A stretch of DNA of 64,000 nucleotides from Psychrobium sp051201665 (GTDB taxonomy: Bacteria > Pseudomonadota > Gammaproteobacteria > Enterobacterales > Psychrobiaceae), in assembly GCF_051201665.1 (NCBI RefSeq), contig NZ_CP179210.1, positions 2,356,001 to 2,420,000 on the forward strand. The letters run 5' to 3'. Below the pieces are notes generated by a model. The model was not told the DNA's origin, searched no databases, and saw only the letters and a program-made list of their open reading frames with translations. Below, piece by piece: positions 46,401-54,998 of this stretch (within the stretch, counting starts at the first letter, position 1; every line of letters starts with the position of its first letter). The translations under genes were made by a program, and so were the position numbers.

Positions 46401-47054
46401 TTAGGCGCAATAAATTACGGCGTCGTCCCCAGCTTGCCAACATAGAAACTGAGTCATTACTTTTGAAAAGATGGCATGTTGTAAGTAACTATTAAGCCAA
46501 CGTTTCACATTAGGATAAGGAGACTGCACAAACCATTTACGCTCAACACGGGCAAATTGTCTAATAAATGGTAAAATTGCAATATCAACTAAACTCTCTT
46601 GATCGTCCATAGCAAATTGATGCCCAGCTAAACGTTGCTCCAAATCCTTGATGAATACCTCACATACGGCCCGTTGCTCACTCACATTATCCTCGTGATA
46701 GCGTTTCGCGCATTTATAATCTTCAAGCGCCGATTTAAATTGACTATCAAATCGATAAATTAGCGCCAGTATGTCGTTGAACTTATCATCGTCATCGTGA
46801 CGTAATAAATTCTGCGGGTCATTTTGTGCTAACGCCCATAGCATTACTTCCAAACTTTCTTCAAGAATTAGACTCGGCGATACAACTAGAATAGGCACAG
46901 TCGCTTTAGGAGAGTCTTTAAGCATGGCGCTGGGTTTATTGCGTAAATCAACCTCTCGAATAGCCACGGGCAGTGCGGATTTATAAATAGCGAGTCGAGC
47001 GCGCATCGCAAACGGGCAATTTCGTAAAGAATAGAGGTATGGAAAGTCATGCAT
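46401..47054 (-). CDS. Glutathione S-transferase-like protein
   Basis: A 217-residue protein with an N-terminal thioredoxin-fold domain (LYSLRNCPFAMRARLAIY, KATVPILV, LEESLEVMLWAL) and an all-helical C-terminal domain. The CPFAMRAR motif suggests a cysteine-type GST (omega or YfcF/YibF-like). The substrate is unknown. The ATG at 47054 was chosen over a TTG just before it. Its stop codon coincides with the flanking trinucleotide of MITE copy 1. Confidence 0.85.
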   Translation of the reverse strand: MHDFPYLYSLRNCPFAMRARLAIYKSALPVAIREVDLRNKPSAMLKDSPKATVPILVVSPSLILEESLEVMLWALAQNDPQNLLRHDDDDKFNDILALIYRFDSQFKSALEDYKCAKRYHEDNVSEQRAVCEVFIKDLEQRLAGHQFAMDDQESLVDIAILPFIRQFARVERKWFVQSPYPNVKRWLNSYLQHAIFSKVMTQFLCWQAGDDAVIYCA

Positions 47055-47134
47055 CAACTAATGTTCTTCTAATAAATAGGTTAAATTCGGTTATTGATTC
47101 ACATATTCTACCATCTTTGGATAAACCTAAAATA

Positions 47135-47494
47135 GGGTCTGTTGAACTTTGCGATTCAAATTTTGTTCAATCTAAAAGCGTTTTGGGCACATGTTCATTG
47201 TTCCAGACTGAGCATAAGCACCCACATCCCTGTGGGCGAGGCATGAGGATTGATGCTGGGTTTACCCCAGTGAATGACGAATAACGCCGCACAAAATACT
47301 TTTAGGTGAATCCTACGGACAGCATTTGTTTGTTATTTCTACGGCGTTATCGCCTATTCGTGTATTGCTACAGGGATGTAGCTCATTAGGATAATGCAGG
47401 AGCTATTATCGAGCCCGCTACACCACATAGGCTCTGCCTTGTAGAGACCTCAAACAAATTACTGCAAAAATGAACTCAAAAGATCAACAGACCC
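47135..47494. mobile_element. 360-bp inverted-repeat element A
   Basis: The ends are GGGTCTGTTGA and TCAACAGACCC, and TA flanks both sides. The body matches the reverse complement of element B (50733-51043), apart from an extra ~49 bases after about 47190 that include CCCACATCCCTGTGGG. No transposase frame. The right end lies 80 bases before the U32 gene start. TA flanking suggests a TA-targeting transposase acted on it, such as an IS630/mariner-type enzyme; this is inference. Confidence 0.8.
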
Positions 47495-47574
47495 TATATA
47501 GATCTATCATCATTGCTAATAACTGCGTAAAATCCCCGCCATTAAAAAATAGCACAGTAGCAAAGTTGTATAGC

Positions 47575-49857
47575 ATGAAACCAAACATTGAATTACTCGC
47601 CCCCGGTGGTGATATAGAAGCAATCAAAGCCGCCATTATTGCAGGTGCAGACGCCGTATACTGTGGCCTTGATGCCTTTAATGCACGAAACCGTGCGTCG
47701 AATATTTCGTTTGACGAATTGGTTGGGTGTATTCGCTTAGCCCATCAATACAATTGTGAAATCTTCCTAACATTAAATATTGTCATTTTAGAGCGTGAAT
47801 TTAAGACACTGGCTAAATTGCTAAGTCGACTAGTTAATACCACTTTAGATGGCGTTATTGTGCAAGATATTGGCATGCTTTATATACTTAAAAAGCATTT
47901 TCCAACCTTAGATATTCACGCATCGACTCAAATGACCACCCATAATATTGGTCAGATCCCGTTTTTGAAAAAACTTGGAGCGTCTCGAGTTAACTTATCC
48001 CGTGAATTGAATCTCCGTGAAATAACGGCAATGACGATCGCCGGTAAAGAACAAGATGTATTAATGGAAGTCTTTGTGCATGGTTCGCTATGTGTTGCCT
48101 TTTCTGGTCTGTGTTATTCAACATCCGCCAGTGTTGGCAACTCAGGTAATCGCGGTCGCTGCTCTCAAGCCTGCCGTGAAGAATATGAAACCACCAATTC
48201 AGGCAATAACTTTCCCCTTAACCTCAAAGACAATTCAGCATTTTTTGACTTACCTGCGCTTGTCGATGCCGGTGTGCATTCTTTTAAAGTTGAAGGACGA
48301 ATTAAAGGCGCCAGTTACGTACACACCGTTATCGATAGCTTTAGAAAACAAATCGATGGCTATTTAGAAACAGGCGAATTAACGCAAGACGGTGAACGTT
48401 TGTACAAGGTTTTCAATCGCGATCTTACCAATAAGTTCTTAAAAGGCGACTTGAACCAGTCAATGTTTATTGAGAACCCTCGTGATAACTCGACTAATCA
48501 TGCGCTAAATGCGAAAAATGCAATATCAGTGGTTCAGATTCACGATACCAAGCAGGAATTATCGCAAGAGCGTGATGCATTGCAAGCTGATGTAAACGAA
48601 AAAATTAAATATCTAAGCATCGAAAAAATGAACCTCAGTCTTTCATTTAGCGGTGCTGAAAATATGCCGCTTACGGTTACGGCCACTATTGTTGAAGCGT
48701 CACCGCTGCCAGATAGTAAACCTGTCGTACGCGTCATTGAAATACACTCAGATCAAGTATTAGTGAGCACGCAATCATCAAATACAACGCATGATGATTT
48801 AGTAAAACGTTTTAAAAACTTAAATAGCTCACAATATACACTCGAATCAATGAATTCTGATGAGTTAGCACAAGGCCTAAGCTTATCATTTAAATCCTTA
48901 ACAGCCTTAAAAAATGACGTAGCCAAACAGCTCAATGACGGCCAAGCAATCCTGCCTGAAGTTCTGCTACCAACACTTGAAAAACACCCTAAAGCCGATA
49001 TTGATGCACCAGCCGCCCTATCTTTACTCATTTGTGATGAAAGCGATATCCATTTAGGCGAATTAACCGATGCAGACATCTACTTTAAACTGCCAGATGC
49101 TTACAAACGTGGCTGTACTAAATACGTCGACTTTCTCAATGACAATCCACGTTTGATTCCTTGGTTCCCACCCGTGCTTATTGGTAAAGATTTCGATGTA
49201 GCGGTCACTATTCTCGAGCAAGTGAAACCGGAGCTCATCGTCACCAATAATACAGGGATTGCCCATCGGGCCTATGAGCTCGGCATCAAGTGGATTGCTG
49301 GACCATTTTTAAATACCACCAATTCTTATGCATTGTTGGCATTACAAGAATCATTTGATTGTAGCGGCGCTTTTATTTCCAATGAAATTAACCGTCAGCA
49401 AATTCAAACAATAGCGCGTCCAAAAAACTTCAAGATGATGTATAGCATTTATCATCCAATCTTGTTGATGACCAGTCGCCAATGTTTCTTCCAGCAAAGT
49501 GTTGGTTGTGACAAGCCGCGCATTGATAACGGCTGTATGCTCTCGTGTGACAAGTCCACCAGCATTACCAACCTAAAAGGTGACTCGTTCGCTATCGACA
49601 AGCAAAAAGCCGGTTACCCGAGTATTTATAACCAAGATCAGTTTATGAATATGGAAATTATTAACGATTTAAGCCACTTATTTGATGGCTTTATGATTGA
49701 CCTAACCAATATCGGCGCTGGTGATAAAGAGTCACCAGACAAGGCTGAGCTCATCCGTCAGTTTGAACGGCTATTAGTAGGTCAGCATGAAGTATCTAGC
49801 GCATTAGATACTCTTGTTCCTGCATCAACAAATGTTCAATATCATAACGGACTGTAA
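47575..49857 (+). CDS. U32-family protein, RlhA-like (23S rRNA hydroxylation)
   Basis: A 760-residue protein. The first ~320 residues follow RlhA: ELLAPGGDIEAIKAAIIAGADAVYCGL, SRELNLREI, VHGSLCVAFSGLCYS, SANRG-like GNRGRCSQACR and HSFKVEGRIKG. The cysteines there are the probable 4Fe-4S ligands. RlhA makes 5-hydroxycytidine in 23S rRNA. The C-terminal part (about 480-745) has a second barrel-like stretch with further cysteines (RQCFFQQSVGC, DNGCMLSCDK). It is longer than the ~650 residues of RlhA. The ATG at 47575 was chosen by homology; an earlier ATG at 47470 lies inside element A. It is bracketed by elements A and B. Confidence 0.85.
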   Translation: MKPNIELLAPGGDIEAIKAAIIAGADAVYCGLDAFNARNRASNISFDELVGCIRLAHQYNCEIFLTLNIVILEREFKTLAKLLSRLVNTTLDGVIVQDIGMLYILKKHFPTLDIHASTQMTTHNIGQIPFLKKLGASRVNLSRELNLREITAMTIAGKEQDVLMEVFVHGSLCVAFSGLCYSTSASVGNSGNRGRCSQACREEYETTNSGNNFPLNLKDNSAFFDLPALVDAGVHSFKVEGRIKGASYVHTVIDSFRKQIDGYLETGELTQDGERLYKVFNRDLTNKFLKGDLNQSMFIENPRDNSTNHALNAKNAISVVQIHDTKQELSQERDALQADVNEKIKYLSIEKMNLSLSFSGAENMPLTVTATIVEASPLPDSKPVVRVIEIHSDQVLVSTQSSNTTHDDLVKRFKNLNSSQYTLESMNSDELAQGLSLSFKSLTALKNDVAKQLNDGQAILPEVLLPTLEKHPKADIDAPAALSLLICDESDIHLGELTDADIYFKLPDAYKRGCTKYVDFLNDNPRLIPWFPPVLIGKDFDVAVTILEQVKPELIVTNNTGIAHRAYELGIKWIAGPFLNTTNSYALLALQESFDCSGAFISNEINRQQIQTIARPKNFKMMYSIYHPILLMTSRQCFFQQSVGCDKPRIDNGCMLSCDKSTSITNLKGDSFAIDKQKAGYPSIYNQDQFMNMEIINDLSHLFDGFMIDLTNIGAGDKESPDKAELIRQFERLLVGQHEVSSALDTLVPASTNVQYHNGL

Positions 49858-49866
49858 GTTCTCAAC

Positions 49867-49896
49867 AGACTATCGTCACTAAGGTCGCGATAGTCT
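49867..49896 (+). terminator. Hairpin after the U32 gene
   Basis: Stem AGACTATCG/CGATAGTCT with a 12-base loop, nine bases after the stop. The downstream T-run is weak (ACCTTTC). Confidence 0.55.
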
Positions 49897-50253
49897 ACCT
49901 TTCACGCTATGGAAGCATTATGAACCACGGACTCATTGATTTTAATGGCACCAATACCAATCACTACATTTACAGCGAGTTCCTGTGTCATTTTTCTACA
50001 CCATTGCGTTCTTTAACAGCAACATGCTTGTTAATATCCATATATAAAGTCGATTATTTACCTGCTAGTCTGTTACGGTCAATGTATAGCTCCGTTACTA
50101 CTGCATACTGCGAATAGACTCTTTAGATTTAGTTGGTAAAACTAACTTAAGTAATATCTTGGCTACTTATTCCATATAAGAGATTGGATTATAAACTGGA
50201 ACATAATTTTTAGGCGCTGTTCCAAAATACTGTTGTCACCCGTAAGCCGCGAC
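49897..50253. other. Gene-free stretch before MITE copy 2
   Basis: No convincing gene. A 65-codon plus-strand frame at 49920-50117 has no recognisable motif or ribosome-binding site and is probably chance. No continuation of the transposase remnant was found on the minus strand. Confidence 0.6.
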
Positions 50254-50256
50254 TAA

Positions 50257-50416
50257 TACCATCAATTGCATTAAATATTTGCCCACTTGTACTTGTTAAA
50301 ATTAACTAAAATGGCGTTGCTCTCAATCCTAATAGCCAGCTATTAGTCAATCGAGCGCCTTGTTTTAGCTGATTTTCTCTACGCACAACAAGATCACTTA
50401 CTTAATGCAATTGGTA
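50257..50416 (+). mobile_element. 160-bp MITE-like element, copy 2
   Basis: Same body as copy 1 in opposite orientation, with three extra bases inside the left end (TACCATCAATTG instead of TACCAATTG). TAA flanks both sides (50254-50256 and 50417-50419). It interrupts the 3' side of the transposase remnant, providing its last four codons and stop. Confidence 0.85.
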
Positions 50417-50695
50417 TAATTTTAATTGCATACAACGGGCATAATCTTCCCACAGATGAGATTTATGTAATCGAGCGAATGGTGTCTTAGTTTTGTTGTT
50501 AAAGGTTTTATGACAACCTTTACAGCGGTATCTCTGTATCGCACCTGATTTCCCCCACTTTTTCAATTGAGTGGATTCGCAATGAGGGCATTGTGGGGAT
50601 AGGTCAAAAAGAGGCTGAATAATTTCATCGGTACTGATTTCAGCCTCTAGGGCTTGAATTGACTGATGAACTATCTCTCTTTGCGCTGGAGTCAT
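50402..50695 (-). pseudogene. IS1595-type transposase, N-terminal remnant
   Basis: A 97-residue frame with the zinc-ribbon start of IS1595-like transposases (ISSod11 group): CPHCESTQLKKWGKSG, QRYRCKGCHKTFN, TPFARLHKSHLW and YARCMQLKL. The frame then runs into MITE copy 2 and stops (YQLH). The DDE catalytic domain is missing on both sides of the MITE. It cannot make a working transposase. Confidence 0.85.
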
Positions 50696-50732
50696 CGAGG
50701 AACGTTGTTTCGTTATACTTACAAATGATTTA

Positions 50733-51043
50733 GGGTCTGTTGATCTTTTGAGTTCATTTTTGCAGCAATTTGTTTGGGGTTTCTACAAGGCAGAGCCTAT
50801 GTGGTGTAGCTGGCTCGATAATAGCTCCTGCATTATCCTAATGAGCTACATCCCTGTAGCAATACACGAATAGGCGATAACGCCGTAGAAATAACAAACA
50901 AATGCTGTCCGTAGGATTCACCTAAAAGTATTTTGTGCCGCGTTATTCGTCATTCACTGGGGTAAACCCAGCATCAATCCTCATGCCTTGCCCAAAATCC
51001 TTTTAGATTGAACAAAATTTGAACCACAAAGATCAACAGACCC
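50733..51043. mobile_element. 311-bp inverted-repeat element B
   Basis: The reverse complement of element A without its extra ~49 bases. Ends GGGTCTGTTGATCTTT and AAAGATCAACAGACCC; TA on both flanks. It starts 37 bases upstream of the transposase remnant's ATG. With element A it brackets the U32 gene in inverted orientation. Confidence 0.8.
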
Positions 51044-51045
51044 TA

Positions 51046-51479
51046 GTATTCATTACCAATACCTTCAATAAGTTAATCTCACTATTGAGTATAGACAACA
51101 ATTAGCTACAACAGCGCCTTCCTTTAATAATAGTTTTTTGTCCGTTGGAATAGTCGTGCTCTTAAACTTAACGAAATATTAACGCAACACGCTTAAGTTC
51201 GACTATTTTCAATTATTTAGAGACGCATAAATCATTACGCCAATTTAGACAGCAATAATTTATGATGACACATACATGTATAGTCAAGCTAACGACCAAA
51301 CTGATAGTTAACCCTATAAATAATCGATTATTTATATCGTGTTACTAGCAAAGATAAAAAAGCCATAAGTAATAGCCTTTTGTCTAATGATTTAATGAAA
51401 TTAATCGTTGCATTTACCAACGCCCTCGCCTAATGTTACTAACATCTTTGAAACACAAAATTTAACGATTAACTTACAA
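51046..51479. other. Gene-free stretch upstream of the his leader
   Basis: About 430 AT-rich bases with no credible gene. It should contain the his promoter. TTGCAT near 51407 with TAATGT 17 bases later is the best but weak candidate. Confidence 0.5.
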
Positions 51480-51527
51480 ATGACCAATTTTCTGAATCAT
51501 CATCGCCATCATCTAATTATCCGGTAA
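51480..51527 (+). CDS. hisL: Histidine operon leader peptide HisL
   Basis: A 15-codon frame reading MTNFLNHHRHHLIIR, with four histidine codons in five. It lies 108 bases before hisG and just upstream of an intrinsic-terminator hairpin. This is the hallmark of his attenuation: ribosome stalling at the His codons prevents terminator formation. No clear ribosome-binding site precedes the ATG, which is the main weakness. It is a shorter His run than the seven of E. coli. Confidence 0.9.
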   Translation: MTNFLNHHRHHLIIR

Positions 51528-51544
51528 TTTTCAGGAGATTTTCT

Positions 51545-51617
51545 GCTGGAAAGATGACGATTCTGCCAGCGGTTATAAGTTAAATAAAAACCTCTGGCTC
51601 ACCAGAGGTTTTTTTAT
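51545..51617 (+). promoter_or_regulatory. his attenuator
   Basis: Two hairpins follow hisL: an upstream one (GCTGG 51545-51549 with CCAGC 51566-51570), and a terminator with stem AAAACCTCTGG/CCAGAGGTTTT (about 51587-51612) and a run of T to 51616. The terminator ends just before the hisG ribosome-binding site. Confidence 0.88.
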
Positions 51618-51634
51618 TTATGGAGTATAAAACA

Positions 51635-52531
51635 ATGCAAACGAGCAATAGATTACGTATCGCGATCCAAAAGAAAGGTCGCCTATCAGACGAAGCCAAG
51701 AAACTTTTAAAAGGCAGCGGTATTAAGTTTAATACCAACTCACAGCGTCTTATTGCTCACTGCACTAACGAACCTATCGATTTGTTGTTGGTACGCGATG
51801 ACGATATTCCAACGCTGATTATGGATGGTGTGTGTGATTTAGGTATCATCGGCGAGAACGAACTTGAAGAGACAGAACTAGAACGCATCGCGGCCAACGC
51901 GCCTAGCGAATACGAAGTGTTGAAGCGGCTCGATTTCGGTGGTTGTCGTTTATCACTGGCTATTCCGACTGAAGTTGAATACACCGATGTGAAGCAATTT
52001 GAAGGTCAGCGCATTGCCACTTCTTATCCGCACTTACTCACTCGCTACCTCGATAGCGAAAATGTTAAATACACCAATGTGACATTAAAAGGTTCAGTAG
52101 AAGTTGCACCGCGAGCAGGCATCGCCGACGCGATTTGTGATTTGGTTTCTACTGGTGCCACCCTTGAAGCGAACGGCTTAAAAGAATCACAAGTATTCTT
52201 TCAAAGCCAAGCCGTATTAATTAAATCAATGGCGATTCTATCCCCAGAAAAACAAGCATTACTTGATAAATTAATGACTCGTTTTAATGGTGTTATTCAA
52301 GCACGTGAATCAAAATACATCATGCTACACGCGCCTAAAACTAATGTTGATAAGATCGTTTCACTATTGCCCGGCGCAGAAAACCCAACGATTTTACCAA
52401 CAAGCGACGACAGCATGGTTGCCGTTCACGCCGTCAGTAGCGAAACCCTATTTTGGGAAACGATGGAAGAGCTTAAAACCCTTGGTGCAAGTTCGATTCT
52501 TGTTATGCCAATTGAAAAAATGCTGGGATAA
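51635..52531 (+). CDS. hisG: ATP phosphoribosyltransferase HisG (long form)
   Basis: A 298-residue first enzyme of histidine synthesis, of the long, feedback-regulated form. Motifs: RLRIAIQKKGRLSDEAKKLL, DLGIIGENELEE, RIATSYPHLLTRYL, GSVEVAPRAGIADAICDLV, and a C-terminal ACT-like domain with SSETLFWETMEELK. The ATG at 51635 was chosen over 51620, since GGAG lies about ten bases before it and homology starts there. It is the first structural gene after the attenuator. Confidence 0.97.
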   Translation: MQTSNRLRIAIQKKGRLSDEAKKLLKGSGIKFNTNSQRLIAHCTNEPIDLLLVRDDDIPTLIMDGVCDLGIIGENELEETELERIAANAPSEYEVLKRLDFGGCRLSLAIPTEVEYTDVKQFEGQRIATSYPHLLTRYLDSENVKYTNVTLKGSVEVAPRAGIADAICDLVSTGATLEANGLKESQVFFQSQAVLIKSMAILSPEKQALLDKLMTRFNGVIQARESKYIMLHAPKTNVDKIVSLLPGAENPTILPTSDDSMVAVHAVSSETLFWETMEELKTLGASSILVMPIEKMLG

Positions 52532-52536
52532 ATACT

Positions 52537-53823
52537 ATGCGCACACTAGTTTGGTCTTCATTATCACAACAAGAGCGTATGCGGCAGCTCGCCAGACCAG
52601 CGCTTGAAGATTCTGGGATGTTACATACGCAAGTGAGTAACATTATCGACAACGTTAAGATGCAAGGCGACGATGCGCTACGCGATTATGCTCAGCGCTT
52701 TGACAATACATCACTTAGCGAGATTGCTGTTAGCGCGGCGCAGATTGAAACCGCTAGCCAAAGTATTAGTGACGAGTTAAAACAAGCTATCGCATTGGCT
52801 AAATCAAACATCGAAAAGTTTCACCGTGCACAGGCGCGGCAAGATATTAGTGTGGAAACCGTTAAGGGGGTGCAATGTGAACTGCGCACTCAACCGCTTC
52901 GCAGTGTTGGTTTATATGCGCCAGGTGGCACCGCACCACTACCATCAACCGTTTTGATGACCGCTGTTCCTGCTGTGATTTCAGGTTGCAAAAATATCAT
53001 TTTGTGTAGTCCGCCGCCAATCTCTGATGTCATTTTATATACTGCACAGCTGTGCGGCGTTGACACTATTTACCAAATTGGCGGCGCGCAAGCAGTCGCA
53101 GCCATGGCGTTTGGCACACAAACGGTACCAAGTGTTGATAAGATTTATGGCCCTGGTAATAAATTTGTTACCGAAGCCAAAAAACAAGTATCAAACGCCG
53201 TTGGCGGTGCAGGAATTGACATGCCAGCAGGCCCATCTGAAGTGTTAGTAATTGCTGATGAATATGCAAATGGCGCTTTTGTGGCAGCGGATTTATTATC
53301 TCAAGCAGAACACGGCACCGATTCACAAACAATCCTACTCACCGACAGTGAGCAATTAGCGCGTGATGTGACAACTGCTATCAAAGAGCAATTAACTGAC
53401 CTGAGTCGCGCCGATATTGCTCGCGCAGCTCTAGAGCACAGTAAAATTATTGTGTGCCGTGATATCGATGAAGCGATTAGTATTTCCAATGACTATGCGC
53501 CTGAGCATTTAATTATTCAAACCGAGCAGCCACGTGACGTTTTAGCTGATATATATGCAGCTGGCTCAGTCTTTTTAGGGAAATGGAGCCCTGAATCTGC
53601 CGGCGATTACGCCAGTGGAACTAATCACGTTTTGCCAACTTACGGAATGTGTAATAGCTACTCAAGTTTAAGTTTGGCTGATTTTTCACGTCGCTTTACG
53701 GTGCAAGAATTGTCATTTGAAGGACTTAACAACCTTGAATCATCAATTGTTCCACTGGCAATGGCAGAAGGGTTAGATGCCCACGCAAATGCCGTTTCAA
53801 TTAGATTAAACGCTAAAGGATAA
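52537..53823 (+). CDS. hisD: Histidinol dehydrogenase HisD
   Basis: A 428-residue enzyme for the last two steps of histidine synthesis. Motifs: GLYAPGGTAPLPSTVLM, VDKIYGPGNKFVTEAKK, GIDMPAGPSEVLVIAD, LSQAEHGTDSQ, and the C-terminal SAGDYASGTNHVLPT with zinc ligands. It starts six bases after the hisG stop. Confidence 0.98.
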   Translation: MRTLVWSSLSQQERMRQLARPALEDSGMLHTQVSNIIDNVKMQGDDALRDYAQRFDNTSLSEIAVSAAQIETASQSISDELKQAIALAKSNIEKFHRAQARQDISVETVKGVQCELRTQPLRSVGLYAPGGTAPLPSTVLMTAVPAVISGCKNIILCSPPPISDVILYTAQLCGVDTIYQIGGAQAVAAMAFGTQTVPSVDKIYGPGNKFVTEAKKQVSNAVGGAGIDMPAGPSEVLVIADEYANGAFVAADLLSQAEHGTDSQTILLTDSEQLARDVTTAIKEQLTDLSRADIARAALEHSKIIVCRDIDEAISISNDYAPEHLIIQTEQPRDVLADIYAAGSVFLGKWSPESAGDYASGTNHVLPTYGMCNSYSSLSLADFSRRFTVQELSFEGLNNLESSIVPLAMAEGLDAHANAVSIRLNAKG

Positions 53824-53827
53824 CTAA

Positions 53828-54895
53828 ATGAGTGATGTTTCGTTAATTAATCGCCTAGCGCGCCCCGAGTTGTTAACGATGACGCCCTATCAGTCGGCGC
53901 GTCGTATTGGCGGCTCTGGTGATATTTGGCTTAATGCGAATGAATCGCCTTTTGCCAATAGCGCTGTAGCATATAATCGTTATCCTGAATTTCAACCAAC
54001 GCAGCTTATTGAAAACTATGCTCGTTACAGCAAACTAGATGACAGTCAAATATTAGCCTCGCGCGGCGCCGATGAAGCCATTGAATTGCTGATCCGAACG
54101 TTTTGCGTACCCGGTAAAGACAGTATTACCATTTGTACACCAACCTACGGCATGTATGCCATTAGCGCCGCAACCTGTAATGTGGCAGTGAATGAAGTGC
54201 CGCTAACGCCAAATTGGCAACTCGATAGTAACTTAACCGCTAAGCTTAAAGATTCGTCGTTACTCTTTATTTGTAACCCCAATAATCCAACAGGGTCAAC
54301 CATGACGCCTGAGGATATTGAGCAGATCATTGAAGCAACAAGCGAACAATGTGTCGTTGTGGTTGATGAAGCTTATATTGAGTTTTCAGCGCAGTTAAGC
54401 TGCGCAAGTTTAATCAATCAATATAACAACGTCGTGGTATTGCGCACGCTGTCAAAAGCCTTTGGACTTGCAGGATTGCGTTGTGGTTTTATGCTGGCTA
54501 ATCAGCACATTATTAATCTGGCAAAAAAGGTCATTGCACCCTACCCGATTTCAGCACCCGTAGGCGATATTGCAGCGCAAGCATTAACGGTTGATGGCGT
54601 TGCACAAATGCGCCAACAAGTAAGCGAACTCAATCAACTAGCACAACAGTTTGCAAGTGATATTACGCCGCTACAAGGGATAGAAGAAGTCTATCATTCT
54701 GGTGGTAATTTTGTGCTGGTGCGCTTTAACAATGATCACTGGTTTAAAGAACTTGGCCGAGCCGGCATTGTGGTAAGAAATCAATCACAGGTTCCAACCT
54801 TAGAACGTTGTTTGAGATTTAGCATCGGCAGCCATGATGAAATGAAAAAACTCACAGCGACATTAATTAGCATTGCTAAGCAGACAGCTGCCTAG
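53828..54895 (+). CDS. hisC: Histidinol-phosphate aminotransferase HisC
   Basis: A 355-residue PLP aminotransferase. It has LNANESPFAN near the start, the PLP contacts CNPNNPTGS and DEAYIEF, and the cofactor lysine in RTLSKAFGLAGLRCGF. It starts four bases after hisD. After it comes a gap of about 100 bases before hisB, the only real spacing inside the operon. Confidence 0.97.
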   Translation: MSDVSLINRLARPELLTMTPYQSARRIGGSGDIWLNANESPFANSAVAYNRYPEFQPTQLIENYARYSKLDDSQILASRGADEAIELLIRTFCVPGKDSITICTPTYGMYAISAATCNVAVNEVPLTPNWQLDSNLTAKLKDSSLLFICNPNNPTGSTMTPEDIEQIIEATSEQCVVVVDEAYIEFSAQLSCASLINQYNNVVVLRTLSKAFGLAGLRCGFMLANQHIINLAKKVIAPYPISAPVGDIAAQALTVDGVAQMRQQVSELNQLAQQFASDITPLQGIEEVYHSGGNFVLVRFNNDHWFKELGRAGIVVRNQSQVPTLERCLRFSIGSHDEMKKLTATLISIAKQTAA

Positions 54896-54998
54896 CTCAA
54901 TGAATATTTAACAACAGCACTGTTAATTAGCACACTTTTAGTTAGAGAATTTTTAATTAGCTTACTGAAAGTTGAACCGAATTCAAAAGAGAAAAGAC

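Noticed and set aside
47470..47574. Upstream start of the U32 protein at 47470
   Set aside because: It lies within the terminal repeat of element A, and the added residues do not match the family.
49920..50117. 65-codon plus-strand frame
   Set aside because: No recognisable motif, no ribosome-binding site, and it lies in an element-rich gene-free stretch.
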